Part shown: positions 26,672-34,840 of the stretch, piece by piece
How positions within the stretch are numbered: the stretch's first letter is position 1
How the letters are laid out: each line of letters opens with the position of its first letter
NCBI GenBank assembly: GCA_025057455.1
Contig: JANWWY010000006.1
Coordinates: forward strand, 1 to 56,764
Source: Aquificaceae bacterium
GTDB lineage: Bacteria; Aquificota; Aquificia; Aquificales; Aquificaceae
DNA: 56,764 bases
Direction: 5' to 3'
Notes under the pieces: generated by a model
Databases searched by the model: none
What the model was told of the DNA's origin: nothing
Seen by the model: only the letters and a program-made list of their open reading frames with translations
Program-made: the position numbers and the translations under genes

Positions 26672-26684
26672 TACCTAAAGGAGG
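26664..26684 (+). promoter_or_regulatory. atpF' promoter and ribosome site
   Basis: Extended -10 TGCTATAAT (26664-26672) contains the rpiB stop codon. AAAGGAGG (26677-26684) lies 5 nt before the ATG at 26690. Expected +1 is near 26679, so the leader would be very short and the ribosome site would sit at the mRNA's 5' end. Confidence 0.5.
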
Positions 26685-26689
26685 CTACC

Positions 26690-27130
26690 ATGGACATACA
26701 GCAGGCTATGTACCCTAATATAACCCTTCTTATTCAATTAATCTTATTTCTCGTTTTTGTAGCCCTTGTAAGAACCTTTTTAGTAAAGCCTTACTCTAAT
26801 ATAATAGAGGAGAGGGAAGCGATAGTTCAAAAGAATACAGAACAGGCACTTAAACTAAGAAACGAAGCACAAAAATATGTAGAAGAGGCGAACTCCATAC
26901 TGGAAAGGGGCAGAAGAGAGTCCAACGAAATACTCCAGCAGGCAAGAAGGGAGGCGGAAAAGCTTAGAGTAGAGATGCTTGCAAAAGTAGAGCTTGAGAC
27001 TCAAGAAGAAATAGCCAAAGCGGTAGAGGAAATAAGAAAGAGTTTGCAGGTAGAGAAGAAAAAGTTGGAGGAAAGAATAAAGGAAGTGGCAGAGCTTATC
27101 ACTAAGAAGGTGTTGGAGGAAGCAGCATGA
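26690..27130 (+). CDS. atpF: F-type ATP synthase b' (or first b) subunit
   Basis: Peripheral-stalk subunit of F0F1-ATP synthase. The 146-aa protein has one N-terminal membrane helix (about 10-30; LLIQLILFLVFVALVRTFLV), then KPYSNIIEEREAIVQKNTE and a continuous charged coiled coil. It is one of two tandem b-type subunits, as in phototrophs and Aquifex, where b and b' form a heterodimer. It is followed by a second b gene overlapping 4 nt and by delta. The alpha, beta, gamma, a and c genes are not in this window. Confidence 0.87.
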   Translation: MDIQQAMYPNITLLIQLILFLVFVALVRTFLVKPYSNIIEEREAIVQKNTEQALKLRNEAQKYVEEANSILERGRRESNEILQQARREAEKLRVEMLAKVELETQEEIAKAVEEIRKSLQVEKKKLEERIKEVAELITKKVLEEAA

Positions 27131-27621
27131 GCGAAGGGCACCATACCATAGAGCTTATATGGAAAGGCTTAAACATCTTGGCTTTTCTCGGTATAGTTTA
27201 CTACTTTGGTAAAAAGCCAGTTTCTGAAGCTTTCAGCAGATACTTCCAGGGTTTAACGGAAAGGCTAATACAATCGGAGAAGGATTTAAGAGACGCAACG
27301 GAGGAATTGAGAAAAGCTAAGGAAAACCTTCAAGATGCCCAAAGACGATACGAAGAACAGTTGAAACTCGCTCAGGAGACTGCAAAGCTTACAAAGGAAG
27401 AGGAAGAGAAAAAGGCAAGAGAAATCGCAGGTAGGATAAGGGAAAAGGCAAAAGAAGTCATTGAAATTGAACTAAAGAAGGCAAAAGAAGAGCTTATTCG
27501 CTACGGTGCTGAAAAAGCTTACGCTCTTGCGGTAGAAGCTCTAAAGGAGAAATTTGAGGATGAGAGGGTGCAAAGCCTATACATAGAAAGGTCTCTAAAA
27601 AAGCTGGAGGCTAAGAAATGA
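27127..27621 (+). CDS. atpF: F-type ATP synthase b subunit (second)
   Basis: Second peripheral-stalk b subunit, 164 aa. It has a membrane helix (about 10-26; GLNILAFLGIVYYFG), the RFxxL-like SRYFQGLTERLIQSEKDL region, and a long coiled coil ending in a short helix that should contact delta. It overlaps atpF' by 4 nt and atpH by 4 nt, so stoichiometric expression through coupling is likely. Confidence 0.87.
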   Translation: MSEGHHTIELIWKGLNILAFLGIVYYFGKKPVSEAFSRYFQGLTERLIQSEKDLRDATEELRKAKENLQDAQRRYEEQLKLAQETAKLTKEEEEKKAREIAGRIREKAKEVIEIELKKAKEELIRYGAEKAYALAVEALKEKFEDERVQSLYIERSLKKLEAKK

Positions 27622-28154
27622 ATGCCAGACCGGAGATAGCAAGAAAGGTAGCAAAGCTTCTCCTTGCAAAGACACCAAAAGATAAGGAAAAACTTACCAA
27701 AGTCTCTGAATTCCTTCAACTCTTATACAAGCTCTACAGGTCAGAGAGGGAATTTAGGGGCTTCATCCTAAATCCTACCATACCAAAGGAGAATAAGCTG
27801 GGTTTCCTCAAAGGACTCAGAGAAAGGTTTGAGCTTGATGCCAGCATAGACGAGGTCATTGACTACATCCTCGAGATAAGTGCTGTGCCTTTTATTAATG
27901 AAATAAAAAGAGTGTACGATTATGAAGTGGATAAGCTCCTAAGGGTTAGCAAGGCACTTTTGGTGCTTGCCAGAAGGGTGGACGATGCAGAGCTTGAGAG
28001 GATAAAGACAGCTATTAGGAAGTTTACGGGTAGAGACTACGACTTTGAAGTGGTGCAGGACCCGAGCCTTATAGGGGGTTTTCTCGTAAAGACTTCAAGT
28101 TTTGTTGTGGATGCCTCAGTAAAAAGAGAGCTTGAAGGATTGTTGAGAGTATAA
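27618..28154 (+). CDS. atpH: F-type ATP synthase delta subunit
   Basis: Caps the F1 head and binds the b stalk. The 178-aa protein has the helical N-domain (EIARKVAKLLLAKTP, FRGFILNPTIPKENKLGFL) and the C-terminal motif EVVQDPSLIGGFLVKTSSFVVDASVKREL, shortened in most bacteria to the same GG-F-x-V core. It is the third gene of the b'-b-delta cluster. Confidence 0.9.
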   Translation: MNARPEIARKVAKLLLAKTPKDKEKLTKVSEFLQLLYKLYRSEREFRGFILNPTIPKENKLGFLKGLRERFELDASIDEVIDYILEISAVPFINEIKRVYDYEVDKLLRVSKALLVLARRVDDAELERIKTAIRKFTGRDYDFEVVQDPSLIGGFLVKTSSFVVDASVKRELEGLLRV

Positions 28155-28155
28155 C

Positions 28156-28434
28156 ATGGAATATCCAGTAGCAAAATTTGAAGAATTGGCTAAAAGGCTT
28201 AAGTCTATGGCAATACCACCAGAGGTGGACGTGGAGCTTCTTTTGCCAGACAGGGATAACGTGGAGTACCCTACCGCAGTTATTACCTATCTTGAAGGGG
28301 ACGAGGAAGGTCCACATAAAGAGGTAGTTTTCAATGAGGCATACTGGAATTCCCCTGTTGAAAACCTCCTTGGTGCAATCATGCATCAGGTAAAGTCTCT
28401 TATGGAGGAATTACAATCTTTTGAAGGAGAATAG
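28156..28434 (+). CDS. Conserved-looking protein of unknown function between atpH and ndk
   Basis: Not recognised. The 92-aa protein is acidic, with an amphipathic N-terminal helix (FEELAKRLKSM), a beta-like middle (VDVELLLPDRDNVEYPTAVITYLEG) and a C-terminal helix (LLGAIMHQVKSLMEELQSF). There are no membrane segments, signal peptide or cysteines. It starts 1 nt after the atpH stop and ends 12 nt before ndk, so it is part of the same transcript. Confidence 0.7.
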   Translation: MEYPVAKFEELAKRLKSMAIPPEVDVELLLPDRDNVEYPTAVITYLEGDEEGPHKEVVFNEAYWNSPVENLLGAIMHQVKSLMEELQSFEGE

Positions 28435-28446
28435 AGGAGGTAGAAA

Positions 28447-28869
28447 ATGGAGAGAACTCTTGTCATTGTCAAACCCGATGCCTTTGAAAAGGGTGCCACT
28501 GGAAAAATAATAGACAGATTCCTTTCGGAAGGCTTTAGGATAAGGGCTATGAAGCTCTTTATGTTTACAAAGGAGCAGGCTGGGGGCTTTTATGCGGTTC
28601 ACAGGGAAAGACCCTTCTTTGGGGAACTTGTAGAGTTTATGACCTCTGGTCCTGTGGTAGCAATGGTCTTAGAAGGTGAGGATGCCATAAGAAGGGTCAG
28701 GGAGATAATAGGTCCAACCGACAGCAACGAGGCAAGAAAGGTAGCTCCCAACTCCATAAGGGCTCTCTTTGGCACAGACAAGGGGAAGAATGCGGTGCAT
28801 GCTTCCGATTCCAAGGAATCCGCAGATTATGAAATACCCTTTATCTTTTCACAGCTTGAAATGGTCTGA
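28447..28869 (+). CDS. ndk: Nucleoside diphosphate kinase
   Basis: Transfers gamma-phosphate between nucleoside triphosphates and diphosphates. The 140-aa protein has ERTLVIVKPDAFEKG, AVHRERPFFGELVEFMTSGP, RKVAPNSIRALFGTDKGKNAVHASDS with the phospho-histidine in AVHASDS, and a slightly diverged C-terminus. GAGGAGG lies 5-6 nt before the ATG. Its 3' end overlaps hemH by 43 nt tail-to-tail. Confidence 0.95.
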   Translation: MERTLVIVKPDAFEKGATGKIIDRFLSEGFRIRAMKLFMFTKEQAGGFYAVHRERPFFGELVEFMTSGPVVAMVLEGEDAIRRVREIIGPTDSNEARKVAPNSIRALFGTDKGKNAVHASDSKESADYEIPFIFSQLEMV

Positions 28870-29846
28870 AGGACTATTTCCTTAAGGGCTTGAATGTAAG
28901 TGGGGTGTGTCTTTAGAGTAGGAATTCTGACAAAGTCCACCCCCCTCTCTCTTGCCAATGAGCCATAAACATGGTCAAGCTCATAAAGGGTCTCTGAATG
29001 CTCACAGGTAAAGGACACTGGAATTACCGCTATCCTTTTAAAATTGGCATTTATAAGCTCCTTTAGCAGTTGCTCTGTAGAGGGTTCAAGCCATTTTGTA
29101 GGTCCTACCTTGCTCTGGTATCCTATGGCATACTCAACGCTGGGAAAATGCTCCATAATGAGCCTAACTGTTTCTTCCGTTTGCCTCTGGTAGGGGTCTC
29201 CTTCCTTTATGATGATAATGGGTAGGCTGTGGGCTGTAAAGAGAAAAAAGTATTCGTGCCAGTTTGGAAGGTTCTCCTTTATGTTTTCCACCATTGCCCT
29301 TATGTAGGTGGGGTGATTATGATAGCAGTTTATTCTGTAGATTGGTATGGAAGAGGGGTAGAAGTAGGATTTTTCCTGACCCTTTAGGGTAGTTAGATTA
29401 AAATGTCTACCCCTTGGTAGTATCCTTCTAAATACCCTATCGAACTCATTAAAGGATGAGCCCGTGGTGGTTCTGCTGTACTGCGGATAGAGGGGCAAAA
29501 GTACTATTTTATCTATGGGATGTTTAAAAAGCTCTCTTAGGGCTTCTTCCGTAAAAGGGTGCCAGTAGCGTAGAGCTACCACAACCTTAAAGTCCTTACC
29601 CAGCATACGCTGCAAAGCTTCCGCCTGTGCCTGTGTTTGCTCCCTCTGGGGTGATTTACCCCCCATAATCTCGTAGTAATGCATTGTCTTTTTCGCTCTT
29701 ACCCTTGATATGAACCATGCAAGGGGCTTTTGTAGAAACCTTGGAAACCTTATTATGTCGTGGTCTGAAAACAGGTTATACAGAAAAGGCTGGACCGCCT
29801 CAAGACTGTCTGGACCTCCCATGTTAAAGAGAACTACGCCTATCAT
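28827..29846 (-). CDS. hemH: Ferrochelatase
   Basis: Inserts iron into protoporphyrin IX in the last step of heme b synthesis. The 339-aa protein begins VVLFNMGGPDSLEAVQPFL, has LPLYPQYSRTTTGSSFNEF near residue 130, FTAHSLPIIIIKEGDPY with the metal-site histidine near 207, and IAVIPVSFTCEHSETLYELD with the catalytic Glu. It is the third gene of the EAL-hisA-hemH transcript, 8 nt after hisA. hemN, acting earlier in heme synthesis, is also in this window. Confidence 0.94.
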   Translation of the reverse strand: MIGVVLFNMGGPDSLEAVQPFLYNLFSDHDIIRFPRFLQKPLAWFISRVRAKKTMHYYEIMGGKSPQREQTQAQAEALQRMLGKDFKVVVALRYWHPFTEEALRELFKHPIDKIVLLPLYPQYSRTTTGSSFNEFDRVFRRILPRGRHFNLTTLKGQEKSYFYPSSIPIYRINCYHNHPTYIRAMVENIKENLPNWHEYFFLFTAHSLPIIIIKEGDPYQRQTEETVRLIMEHFPSVEYAIGYQSKVGPTKWLEPSTEQLLKELINANFKRIAVIPVSFTCEHSETLYELDHVYGSLARERGVDFVRIPTLKTHPTYIQALKEIVLQTISSCEKIKGIS

Positions 29847-29854
29847 GGATAGGA

Positions 29855-30559
29855 TTATAACAGCTCCTTTAGATTTATTCTGCCCTCGTAGATTGCCTTT
29901 CCAACCACTACGCCTTCCACTACATCCATTAGTCTTTTGATGTCTTCTAAACTTGCTACGCCCCCAGAGGCAAGCACGGGCTTTTTTACAAACCTCTTAA
30001 ATTCCCTGTAGGGCTCCACATCAACGCCTTCAAGGGTACCATCTTTTTCTATGTTGGTATACAAATAGCCCCATATGGGCTTCTGGTCGTATTCAAGGGC
30101 CAAGTCTTGAGGGCTTTTTATACTCTCTTCTTTCCAACCACCCACCGCTACTTTTCCACCCTTTGAATCCACAGCCAAAATTGTCCTTTCAGGAAAGGTA
30201 CTTAATATTTCTTCAAAGGTATTGGGTTTTCTTACAGCCAAGGTGCCTATTACAAAGTAATCTATGCCCTCTTCCTTTAGCACTTGACAACTTTTCAGGT
30301 TTCTTATACCACCGCCTACCTGCACCTTGCCAGAAAAGGACCTTCTTATAAGCCTTATAGATTGCAGGTTAGCAGGCAGGCCTTTGAGACTTCCGTCCAA
30401 GTCCACAACATGAAGCCTCCTAAAGCCGACCTCTTCAAACAGTTTTGCCATATCCTCCGGTGATGCGGAGTATACCTTAACCTTTTCAAAGTCTCCTTTG
30501 AAAAGCCTTACAACCTTACCTTCTTTTAAGTCTATGGCTGGTATTACAAAATCCCTCAT
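29855..30559 (-). CDS. hisA: ProFAR isomerase (histidine biosynthesis)
   Basis: Isomerises the ProFAR intermediate in histidine synthesis. The 234-aa TIM barrel begins FVIPAIDLKEGKVVRLFKGD with the catalytic Asp in AIDLK. It has LHVVDLDGSLKG, VQVGGGIRNLKSC, a second catalytic aspartate region near YTNIEKDGTLEG, and VLASGGVASLEDIKRL. HisA rather than HisF is indicated by IPAIDLKEGK and by the length. It overlaps the EAL gene by 4 nt, an unusual partner. Confidence 0.94.
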   Translation of the reverse strand: MRDFVIPAIDLKEGKVVRLFKGDFEKVKVYSASPEDMAKLFEEVGFRRLHVVDLDGSLKGLPANLQSIRLIRRSFSGKVQVGGGIRNLKSCQVLKEEGIDYFVIGTLAVRKPNTFEEILSTFPERTILAVDSKGGKVAVGGWKEESIKSPQDLALEYDQKPIWGYLYTNIEKDGTLEGVDVEPYREFKRFVKKPVLASGGVASLEDIKRLMDVVEGVVVGKAIYEGRINLKELL

Positions 30560-31782
30560 ATTATCTCTGGCCTCCCGAGATAATAACCTTGAGCCATATC
30601 CACTCTTAGGCTTTTAACCAACTCTAACTCTTCCCTTGTTTCCACCTGCTCTACAATAAGCTTAAAGCCCAGCTTTTTCAGACCCATTACAATCCATTTA
30701 AGCATGCTCTTCTCCTTTAAAAAGAAGCCGTCAAGCTTTACTAGGTCTGGTCTTGCTCTTATGAGTCTTTCTATGGATGAGTATTCAACACCAAAGTCAT
30801 CCACTGCCGTCCAAAAACCGTAGCCTTTTATCTCCCTTATAAGCTCTAATAGGTCTTCGGTGTTTGCCGTTATCTTCCCCTCGGATATTTCAAGCACAAC
30901 CCTTGAAGGATTAATGCCATGGGAGATAACATCCTTGTAGAAGTCCAACACCTTAATTTTCCCCTTTGCTATAAAGTTGATAAAGTTGTGAGGAAAGTTT
31001 ATGTACAACTTTCCATCCATTCTGTATGCACTAAATTTAGAAAGGGCTTTTTGAAGAACCAATTCTTCAAAGGGACCAATGAGAGAGGTCTTTGATAGGT
31101 CTTCTATAAAACAACCTGCCGGTATTATAGTGCCATCCTCCTTTACAAGCCTCATGAGGACTTCGTAGCCCTCTACCTTATCATTGCTAAGAGAGTAGAT
31201 AGGTTGGAAGGCTGGTTCTATGGCATCCTTCTGCAGTGCCTCAAGAAGAGCTTGATGGTTTATCTCCCTTTTTGAAGGTTTTTCTTCAATCACTATGGTA
31301 CTGTTACCCCCCTTCATCTTGGAATTGGCTACGTATCTCTCTAATAAGTCCAGTACATCCTCCACTCTGTCTCCCTCTGGCACAAAGCTATATATACCTA
31401 TGGTCAAGCTCACATCTAACAAAGATTGAAGGCTCTCTATCTTGTTTCTTATTCTTCTGGATACCTTTTCCGCACCCTTTAAATCGGAGTTGGGAAGTAA
31501 AATTAGGAAAGAACTACCCTTATACTTACCTGCTACATCACTCCTTCTTATGCTCTCTTCTATTACTTCTGAAATTTTAAGAAGAACATGGTTCCCATAA
31601 GCATAGCCCATTTTTTTGTTTATCTGCTTCATATTATCCACATCCAAAAGCACTACAGAGAGAACTTCTTGTTTTCTTTCGTAGAGGTAAATGAGCTTTT
31701 GAATGTATTCAATTAGACAACCTGTGTTAGAGACCAGCGTTTTTCGATAAAGCTCCAGACAACTGAGGTTTTTCCTAAGCAC
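30556..31782 (-). CDS. Degenerate GGDEF plus intact EAL domain protein
   Basis: Probable c-di-GMP phosphodiesterase. The 408-aa protein lacks membrane segments. The GGDEF-type domain (about 35-165) keeps DVDNMKQINKKMGY but reads KGSSF (88-92) in place of GGDEF, so cyclase activity is not expected. The EAL domain (about 175-405) keeps EVLMRL, an Asn in YINFP, LEISE, VDDFGVEYSS, VKLDG, VEQVET and QGYYLGRP, so the metal and catalytic residues look present. It starts with GTG at 31782. TATTTT ends 7 nt upstream, overlapping the divergent hslV promoter. Confidence 0.85.
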   Translation of the reverse strand: MLRKNLSCLELYRKTLVSNTGCLIEYIQKLIYLYERKQEVLSVVLLDVDNMKQINKKMGYAYGNHVLLKISEVIEESIRRSDVAGKYKGSSFLILLPNSDLKGAEKVSRRIRNKIESLQSLLDVSLTIGIYSFVPEGDRVEDVLDLLERYVANSKMKGGNSTIVIEEKPSKREINHQALLEALQKDAIEPAFQPIYSLSNDKVEGYEVLMRLVKEDGTIIPAGCFIEDLSKTSLIGPFEELVLQKALSKFSAYRMDGKLYINFPHNFINFIAKGKIKVLDFYKDVISHGINPSRVVLEISEGKITANTEDLLELIREIKGYGFWTAVDDFGVEYSSIERLIRARPDLVKLDGFFLKEKSMLKWIVMGLKKLGFKLIVEQVETREELELVKSLRVDMAQGYYLGRPEII

Positions 31783-31802
31783 AGGCTTTAAAATATTAAC
31801 CT
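31783..31802. promoter_or_regulatory. Overlapping divergent promoters of the EAL gene and hslV
   Basis: Plus-strand TAAAAT (31789-31794) ends 8 nt before the hslV ATG. Minus-strand TATTTT (31795-31790) ends 7 nt before the GTG of the EAL gene. The two share five base pairs. Confidence 0.45.
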
Positions 31803-32339
31803 ATGCAAAGAGCTAAGTCAACTACAGTGCTATGCGTCAGTAGAAACGGTCAAACTGTCATGGGCGGGGATGGTCAGGTCACCCTTGGGTCATCTGTAAT
31901 AAAGCACAGGGCAAAAAAGATAAGAAAGCTTTACAAAGATAGTGTTTTGGTTGGTTTTGCAGGCGCTGCGGCTGATGGGCTTGCCCTAATGGAAAGGTTA
32001 GAAGCAAAGCTGGAAGAATTTAGGGGAAACCTTTTAAGGGCGTGCGTAGAGCTCGCAAAGGACTGGAGAATGGACAGAAGTCTTCGTAGGCTTGAAGCTC
32101 TCCTTCTTGTGGCTGACAAGGAACGTATGCTCTTGCTTTCTGGGAATGGTGACGTTATAGAGCCAGATGAGCCAGTGCTTGCCATAGGTTCTGGTGGGGA
32201 CTATGCCAGAGCTTCCGCCTTGGCTCTTTACAGAAACACCAACATGTCTGCGGAAGATATAGTAAGAGTGTCCCTAAGCATAGCAGGCGAGATATGCATA
32301 TATACTAATCAAAGCCTAATCGTAGAGAAGTTGGAATAG
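31803..32339 (+). CDS. hslV: ATP-dependent protease peptidase subunit HslV
   Basis: Proteasome-like peptidase that pairs with the HslU unfoldase. The 178-aa precursor has a short propeptide (MQRAKS) followed by the mature N-terminus [20 protein letters not shown]. Thr7 is therefore the expected nucleophile. [31 protein letters not shown] and the lysine-bearing region are typical. hslU is not in this window. Promoter overlap with the EAL gene. Confidence 0.94.
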   Translation: MQRAKSTTVLCVSRNGQTVMGGDGQVTLGSSVIKHRAKKIRKLYKDSVLVGFAGAAADGLALMERLEAKLEEFRGNLLRACVELAKDWRMDRSLRRLEALLLVADKERMLLLSGNGDVIEPDEPVLAIGSGGDYARASALALYRNTNMSAEDIVRVSLSIAGEICIYTNQSLIVEKLE

Positions 32340-32343
32340 GAGT

Positions 32344-32349
32344 TAAAAT
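32344..32349 (+). promoter_or_regulatory. -10 element of the biotin carboxylase gene
   Basis: TAAAAT ends 7 nt before ATG 32357, within the 17-bp gap after hslV. No ribosome site is present. Confidence 0.4.
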
Positions 32350-32356
32350 TTATAAC

Positions 32357-33784
32357 ATGTTCAGAAAGGTGCTTGTTGCCAACAGAGGCGAAGTGGCCCT
32401 GAGAATCATAAGAGGTTGTGAAGAGCTGGGCATAAGGACAGCTGCCATATATTCAGAGGTAGACTCCAAGTCCTTGTACGTAAAAAAAGCTGACGAAGCT
32501 TATCTAATACCCGGGGACCCCGTAAGAGCTTATCTGGACTATGTAAGAATTGTGGACCTTGCCAAGTCCATAGGTGCGGATGCTATACATCCGGGTTACG
32601 GCTTTTTGGCTGAGAATGCGGACTTTGCTCGCTACTGTGAAAAGAAAGGTATAACCTTCATAGGTCCCTCACCCGAACACATAGAGCTTTTTGGGGACAA
32701 GGTAAAAGCCAAAAGAGCTATGGAAAAATTGGGCATTCCAACAATTCCAGGTTCACCAGAACCCCTTAGCAATTACGAGGATGCAATGCACTATGCAAGA
32801 GAAATAGGCACACCCGTCATACTAAAATCCGCCTACGGTGGTGGTGGAAGGGGCATGAGGGTAGTCAAGAATATTGAGGATTTGCCCAGACTTTTTGAGT
32901 CTGGTTACAGAGAAGCGGAGACCTTCTTTGGAAAAGGTGACCTATTCGTTGAAAAGTATTTGGACAACCCAAAACACATAGAGGTGCAGATACTGGGTGA
33001 TAAATACGGGAACGTGGTTCATCTAGGTGAGAGGGACTGCTCCGTGCAGAGAAAACACCAGAAGATTGTAGAACTAACACCCTGCCCAGTTCTTCCAAGG
33101 GACTTAAGACAGAAGATGTTAGGTTTAAGTGTAAAGGCTATGATGCAAGTGGGATATTACAGTGCAGGAACCCTTGAGTTTCTTGTAGACCTGAATAACA
33201 AGGAGTTCTACTTTATTGAGATGAACACACGCCTTCAGGTGGAACATACCATAACGGAGATGGTTACGGGGATAGACATAGTGGAAACCATGATAAGGGT
33301 TGCCATGGGTGAACCCCTTCCCTTTAATCAAAGCGATATAACCTTTAGGGGCTATGCCATTGAATTTAGGATAAACGCAGAAGACCCAAGAAGAAACTTT
33401 GCACCCGCACCGGGTAAAATAACCGCCTACTACTCACCAGGTGGACCCGGTGTAAGAATGGATGCGGGTGTCTACAAGGATTACGTAATACCACCCTATT
33501 ACGATTCTATGATAGCGAAGATGAGTGTATGGGCTCTTACCTGGGACAGAGTGCTGGCAAGGGCAAGGAGGGCAATCGACGAGTTTATAATAAGAGGTGT
33601 TCCAACCAACATACCATTGCACAGAGAAATAATAAGAGACCCAGAGTTTATATCTGGGTACTTTGGCATTAGATTCTTGGAGGAAAAGCTCCCCACCTAC
33701 GATTTTGAAGTAGAGGGAGTGAAGGACCCAGAAACGTTAGCTCTTGCCGTGTCTGCCGCCGTTGCCGCTTACTACGGGTTATAA
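32357..33784 (+). CDS. accC: Biotin carboxylase subunit (AccC/PycA/CfiB family)
   Basis: Carboxylates biotin on a carrier protein using ATP and bicarbonate. The 475-aa ATP-grasp protein has KVLVANRGEVALRIIRGCEE, HPGYGFLAENADFA, the glycine-rich loop SAYGGGGRGMRVV, GERDCSVQRKHQKIVE, and MNTRLQVEH followed by TITE where PVTE is usual. The extra tail ending AVSAAVAAYYGL is like those of two-subunit pyruvate and 2-oxoglutarate carboxylases, so PycA or CfiB is as likely as AccC. No carboxyltransferase or biotin carrier gene is adjacent. The symbol is provisional. Confidence 0.85.
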   Translation: MFRKVLVANRGEVALRIIRGCEELGIRTAAIYSEVDSKSLYVKKADEAYLIPGDPVRAYLDYVRIVDLAKSIGADAIHPGYGFLAENADFARYCEKKGITFIGPSPEHIELFGDKVKAKRAMEKLGIPTIPGSPEPLSNYEDAMHYAREIGTPVILKSAYGGGGRGMRVVKNIEDLPRLFESGYREAETFFGKGDLFVEKYLDNPKHIEVQILGDKYGNVVHLGERDCSVQRKHQKIVELTPCPVLPRDLRQKMLGLSVKAMMQVGYYSAGTLEFLVDLNNKEFYFIEMNTRLQVEHTITEMVTGIDIVETMIRVAMGEPLPFNQSDITFRGYAIEFRINAEDPRRNFAPAPGKITAYYSPGGPGVRMDAGVYKDYVIPPYYDSMIAKMSVWALTWDRVLARARRAIDEFIIRGVPTNIPLHREIIRDPEFISGYFGIRFLEEKLPTYDFEVEGVKDPETLALAVSAAVAAYYGL

Positions 33785-34515
33785 ACTAAGCTCACACCCC
33801 TGCTTTGAAAACCTTCTGGGCTTATTACTTTTACGGTAAAGGTTGTCTTTGCCTTTGGCATAGGAGCCTCAAGAGAAAAGCCAGTTGTTCTTCCAATCTC
33901 CCTTTCTTGCTCATAAACTACAAACTCCCTGTAATTCCTCGGATAAAACCAAACAAGGTATATTTTGTCCTTTCCCTCCCTTATTTCCAAACCTTCCACC
34001 TCTGGCACAGGGGGAGGGGGCTTCGGCTTTACGCAAAAATTTAGAGGATAGCTCTCCGCATTACCTTTTACTCCCGTTATGGCATAGCACCTTTCTGCGT
34101 ATTCCCTTTTAATGTAGAAACTCCCCATAAGGCTTTTACCTTCTTCCAAAATAAGAAGACCATCCTTGAGAGGATATAGTCTATAGGCAGGAAAGCCTAT
34201 AGGCTCAAGCTTTACCTCTTCCTCCTTCTCTGATATCTTTATGGAGGGCATGCCGTCTATTGCATTTCCCACACAGAACTTTTGAGACTTCCCCCTAAGC
34301 CTCTGAACAGAAAAGCAGAAAGCTTCCTTATACTCTCTTGCCCAGTAAGGTCCTTCCCTTTGAAAGCCTTTTACGCTCACTTCGCCAGAGAGGCTTCTCA
34401 CGTATACCTTTGACCCTACACGCCTTATCTCAACCTCTGGGGACTTTAGGACCTCTGGGTTTGCCTTTATTCCACAAGCGGTAAGAAAAAAAACAAAGAG
34501 GAGAAGACCCCTCAT
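33772..34515 (-). CDS. Putative lipoprotein with FnIII-like C-terminal domain
   Basis: Not assigned to a named family. The 247-aa protein has a signal peptide with lipobox LTAC (Cys14) followed by Gly, so it is likely membrane-anchored outside the cytoplasm. A beta-rich body contains several cysteines (for example CFSVQRLRG, FCVGNAI, RCYAITG, FCVKPKPPPP). After the Pro-rich hinge the last 80 residues look like a fibronectin-III or Ig-like fold. It overlaps the rhodanese gene by 4 nt, and the biotin carboxylase 3' end by 13 nt. Confidence 0.7.
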   Translation of the reverse strand: MRGLLLFVFFLTACGIKANPEVLKSPEVEIRRVGSKVYVRSLSGEVSVKGFQREGPYWAREYKEAFCFSVQRLRGKSQKFCVGNAIDGMPSIKISEKEEEVKLEPIGFPAYRLYPLKDGLLILEEGKSLMGSFYIKREYAERCYAITGVKGNAESYPLNFCVKPKPPPPVPEVEGLEIREGKDKIYLVWFYPRNYREFVVYEQEREIGRTTGFSLEAPMPKAKTTFTVKVISPEGFQSRGVSLVYNP

Positions 34516-34829
34516 TTAGGAGGTCCAGACTCCTTTTCGTAGGGCCAAACGAGTATACCACCTGCTAAGTTGTAAGCCTCGTAACCCATATGCCTTAGAA
34601 AGTAAGTAGCAAAGGCACTCCTTTCACCACTCCTGCAATAAACTATGTAAGTTTTATCCTTAGGAAGGTCTTTAAAGGCATACCTTAACTCATCCAACGG
34701 TATGAGCATAGAGTTGGGAATTCTAAGTTGCACATGTTCCTGTGGTGTACGAACATCAAGCAAGACTACATTATCTTTCTGTAGCATTTCCTTTGCTTCT
34801 TGAGGTCCAACCTCAGGCACCTGAAACAT
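34512..34829 (-). CDS. Single-domain rhodanese
   Basis: Probable sulfurtransferase carrying persulfide. The 105-aa domain has VVLLDVRTPQEHVQLRIPNS, the catalytic Cys in IVYCRSGERSAFATYFLR and the closing YNLAGGILVWPYE. The active loop CRSGERS has the length typical of sulfur rather than arsenate or phosphate forms. No signal peptide, so probably cytoplasmic. It has a strong ribosome site (AGGAGG, 5 nt before ATG) and an inverted repeat over its -10 box. Cotranscribed with the lipoprotein gene. Confidence 0.88.
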   Translation of the reverse strand: MFQVPEVGPQEAKEMLQKDNVVLLDVRTPQEHVQLRIPNSMLIPLDELRYAFKDLPKDKTYIVYCRSGERSAFATYFLRHMGYEAYNLAGGILVWPYEKESGPPK

Positions 34830-34840
34830 AAAAACCTCCT

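Noticed and set aside
32357-33784. Firm call as 2-oxoglutarate carboxylase small subunit
   Set aside because: Length and tail fit, but AccC and PycA fit too and no large subunit is adjacent.
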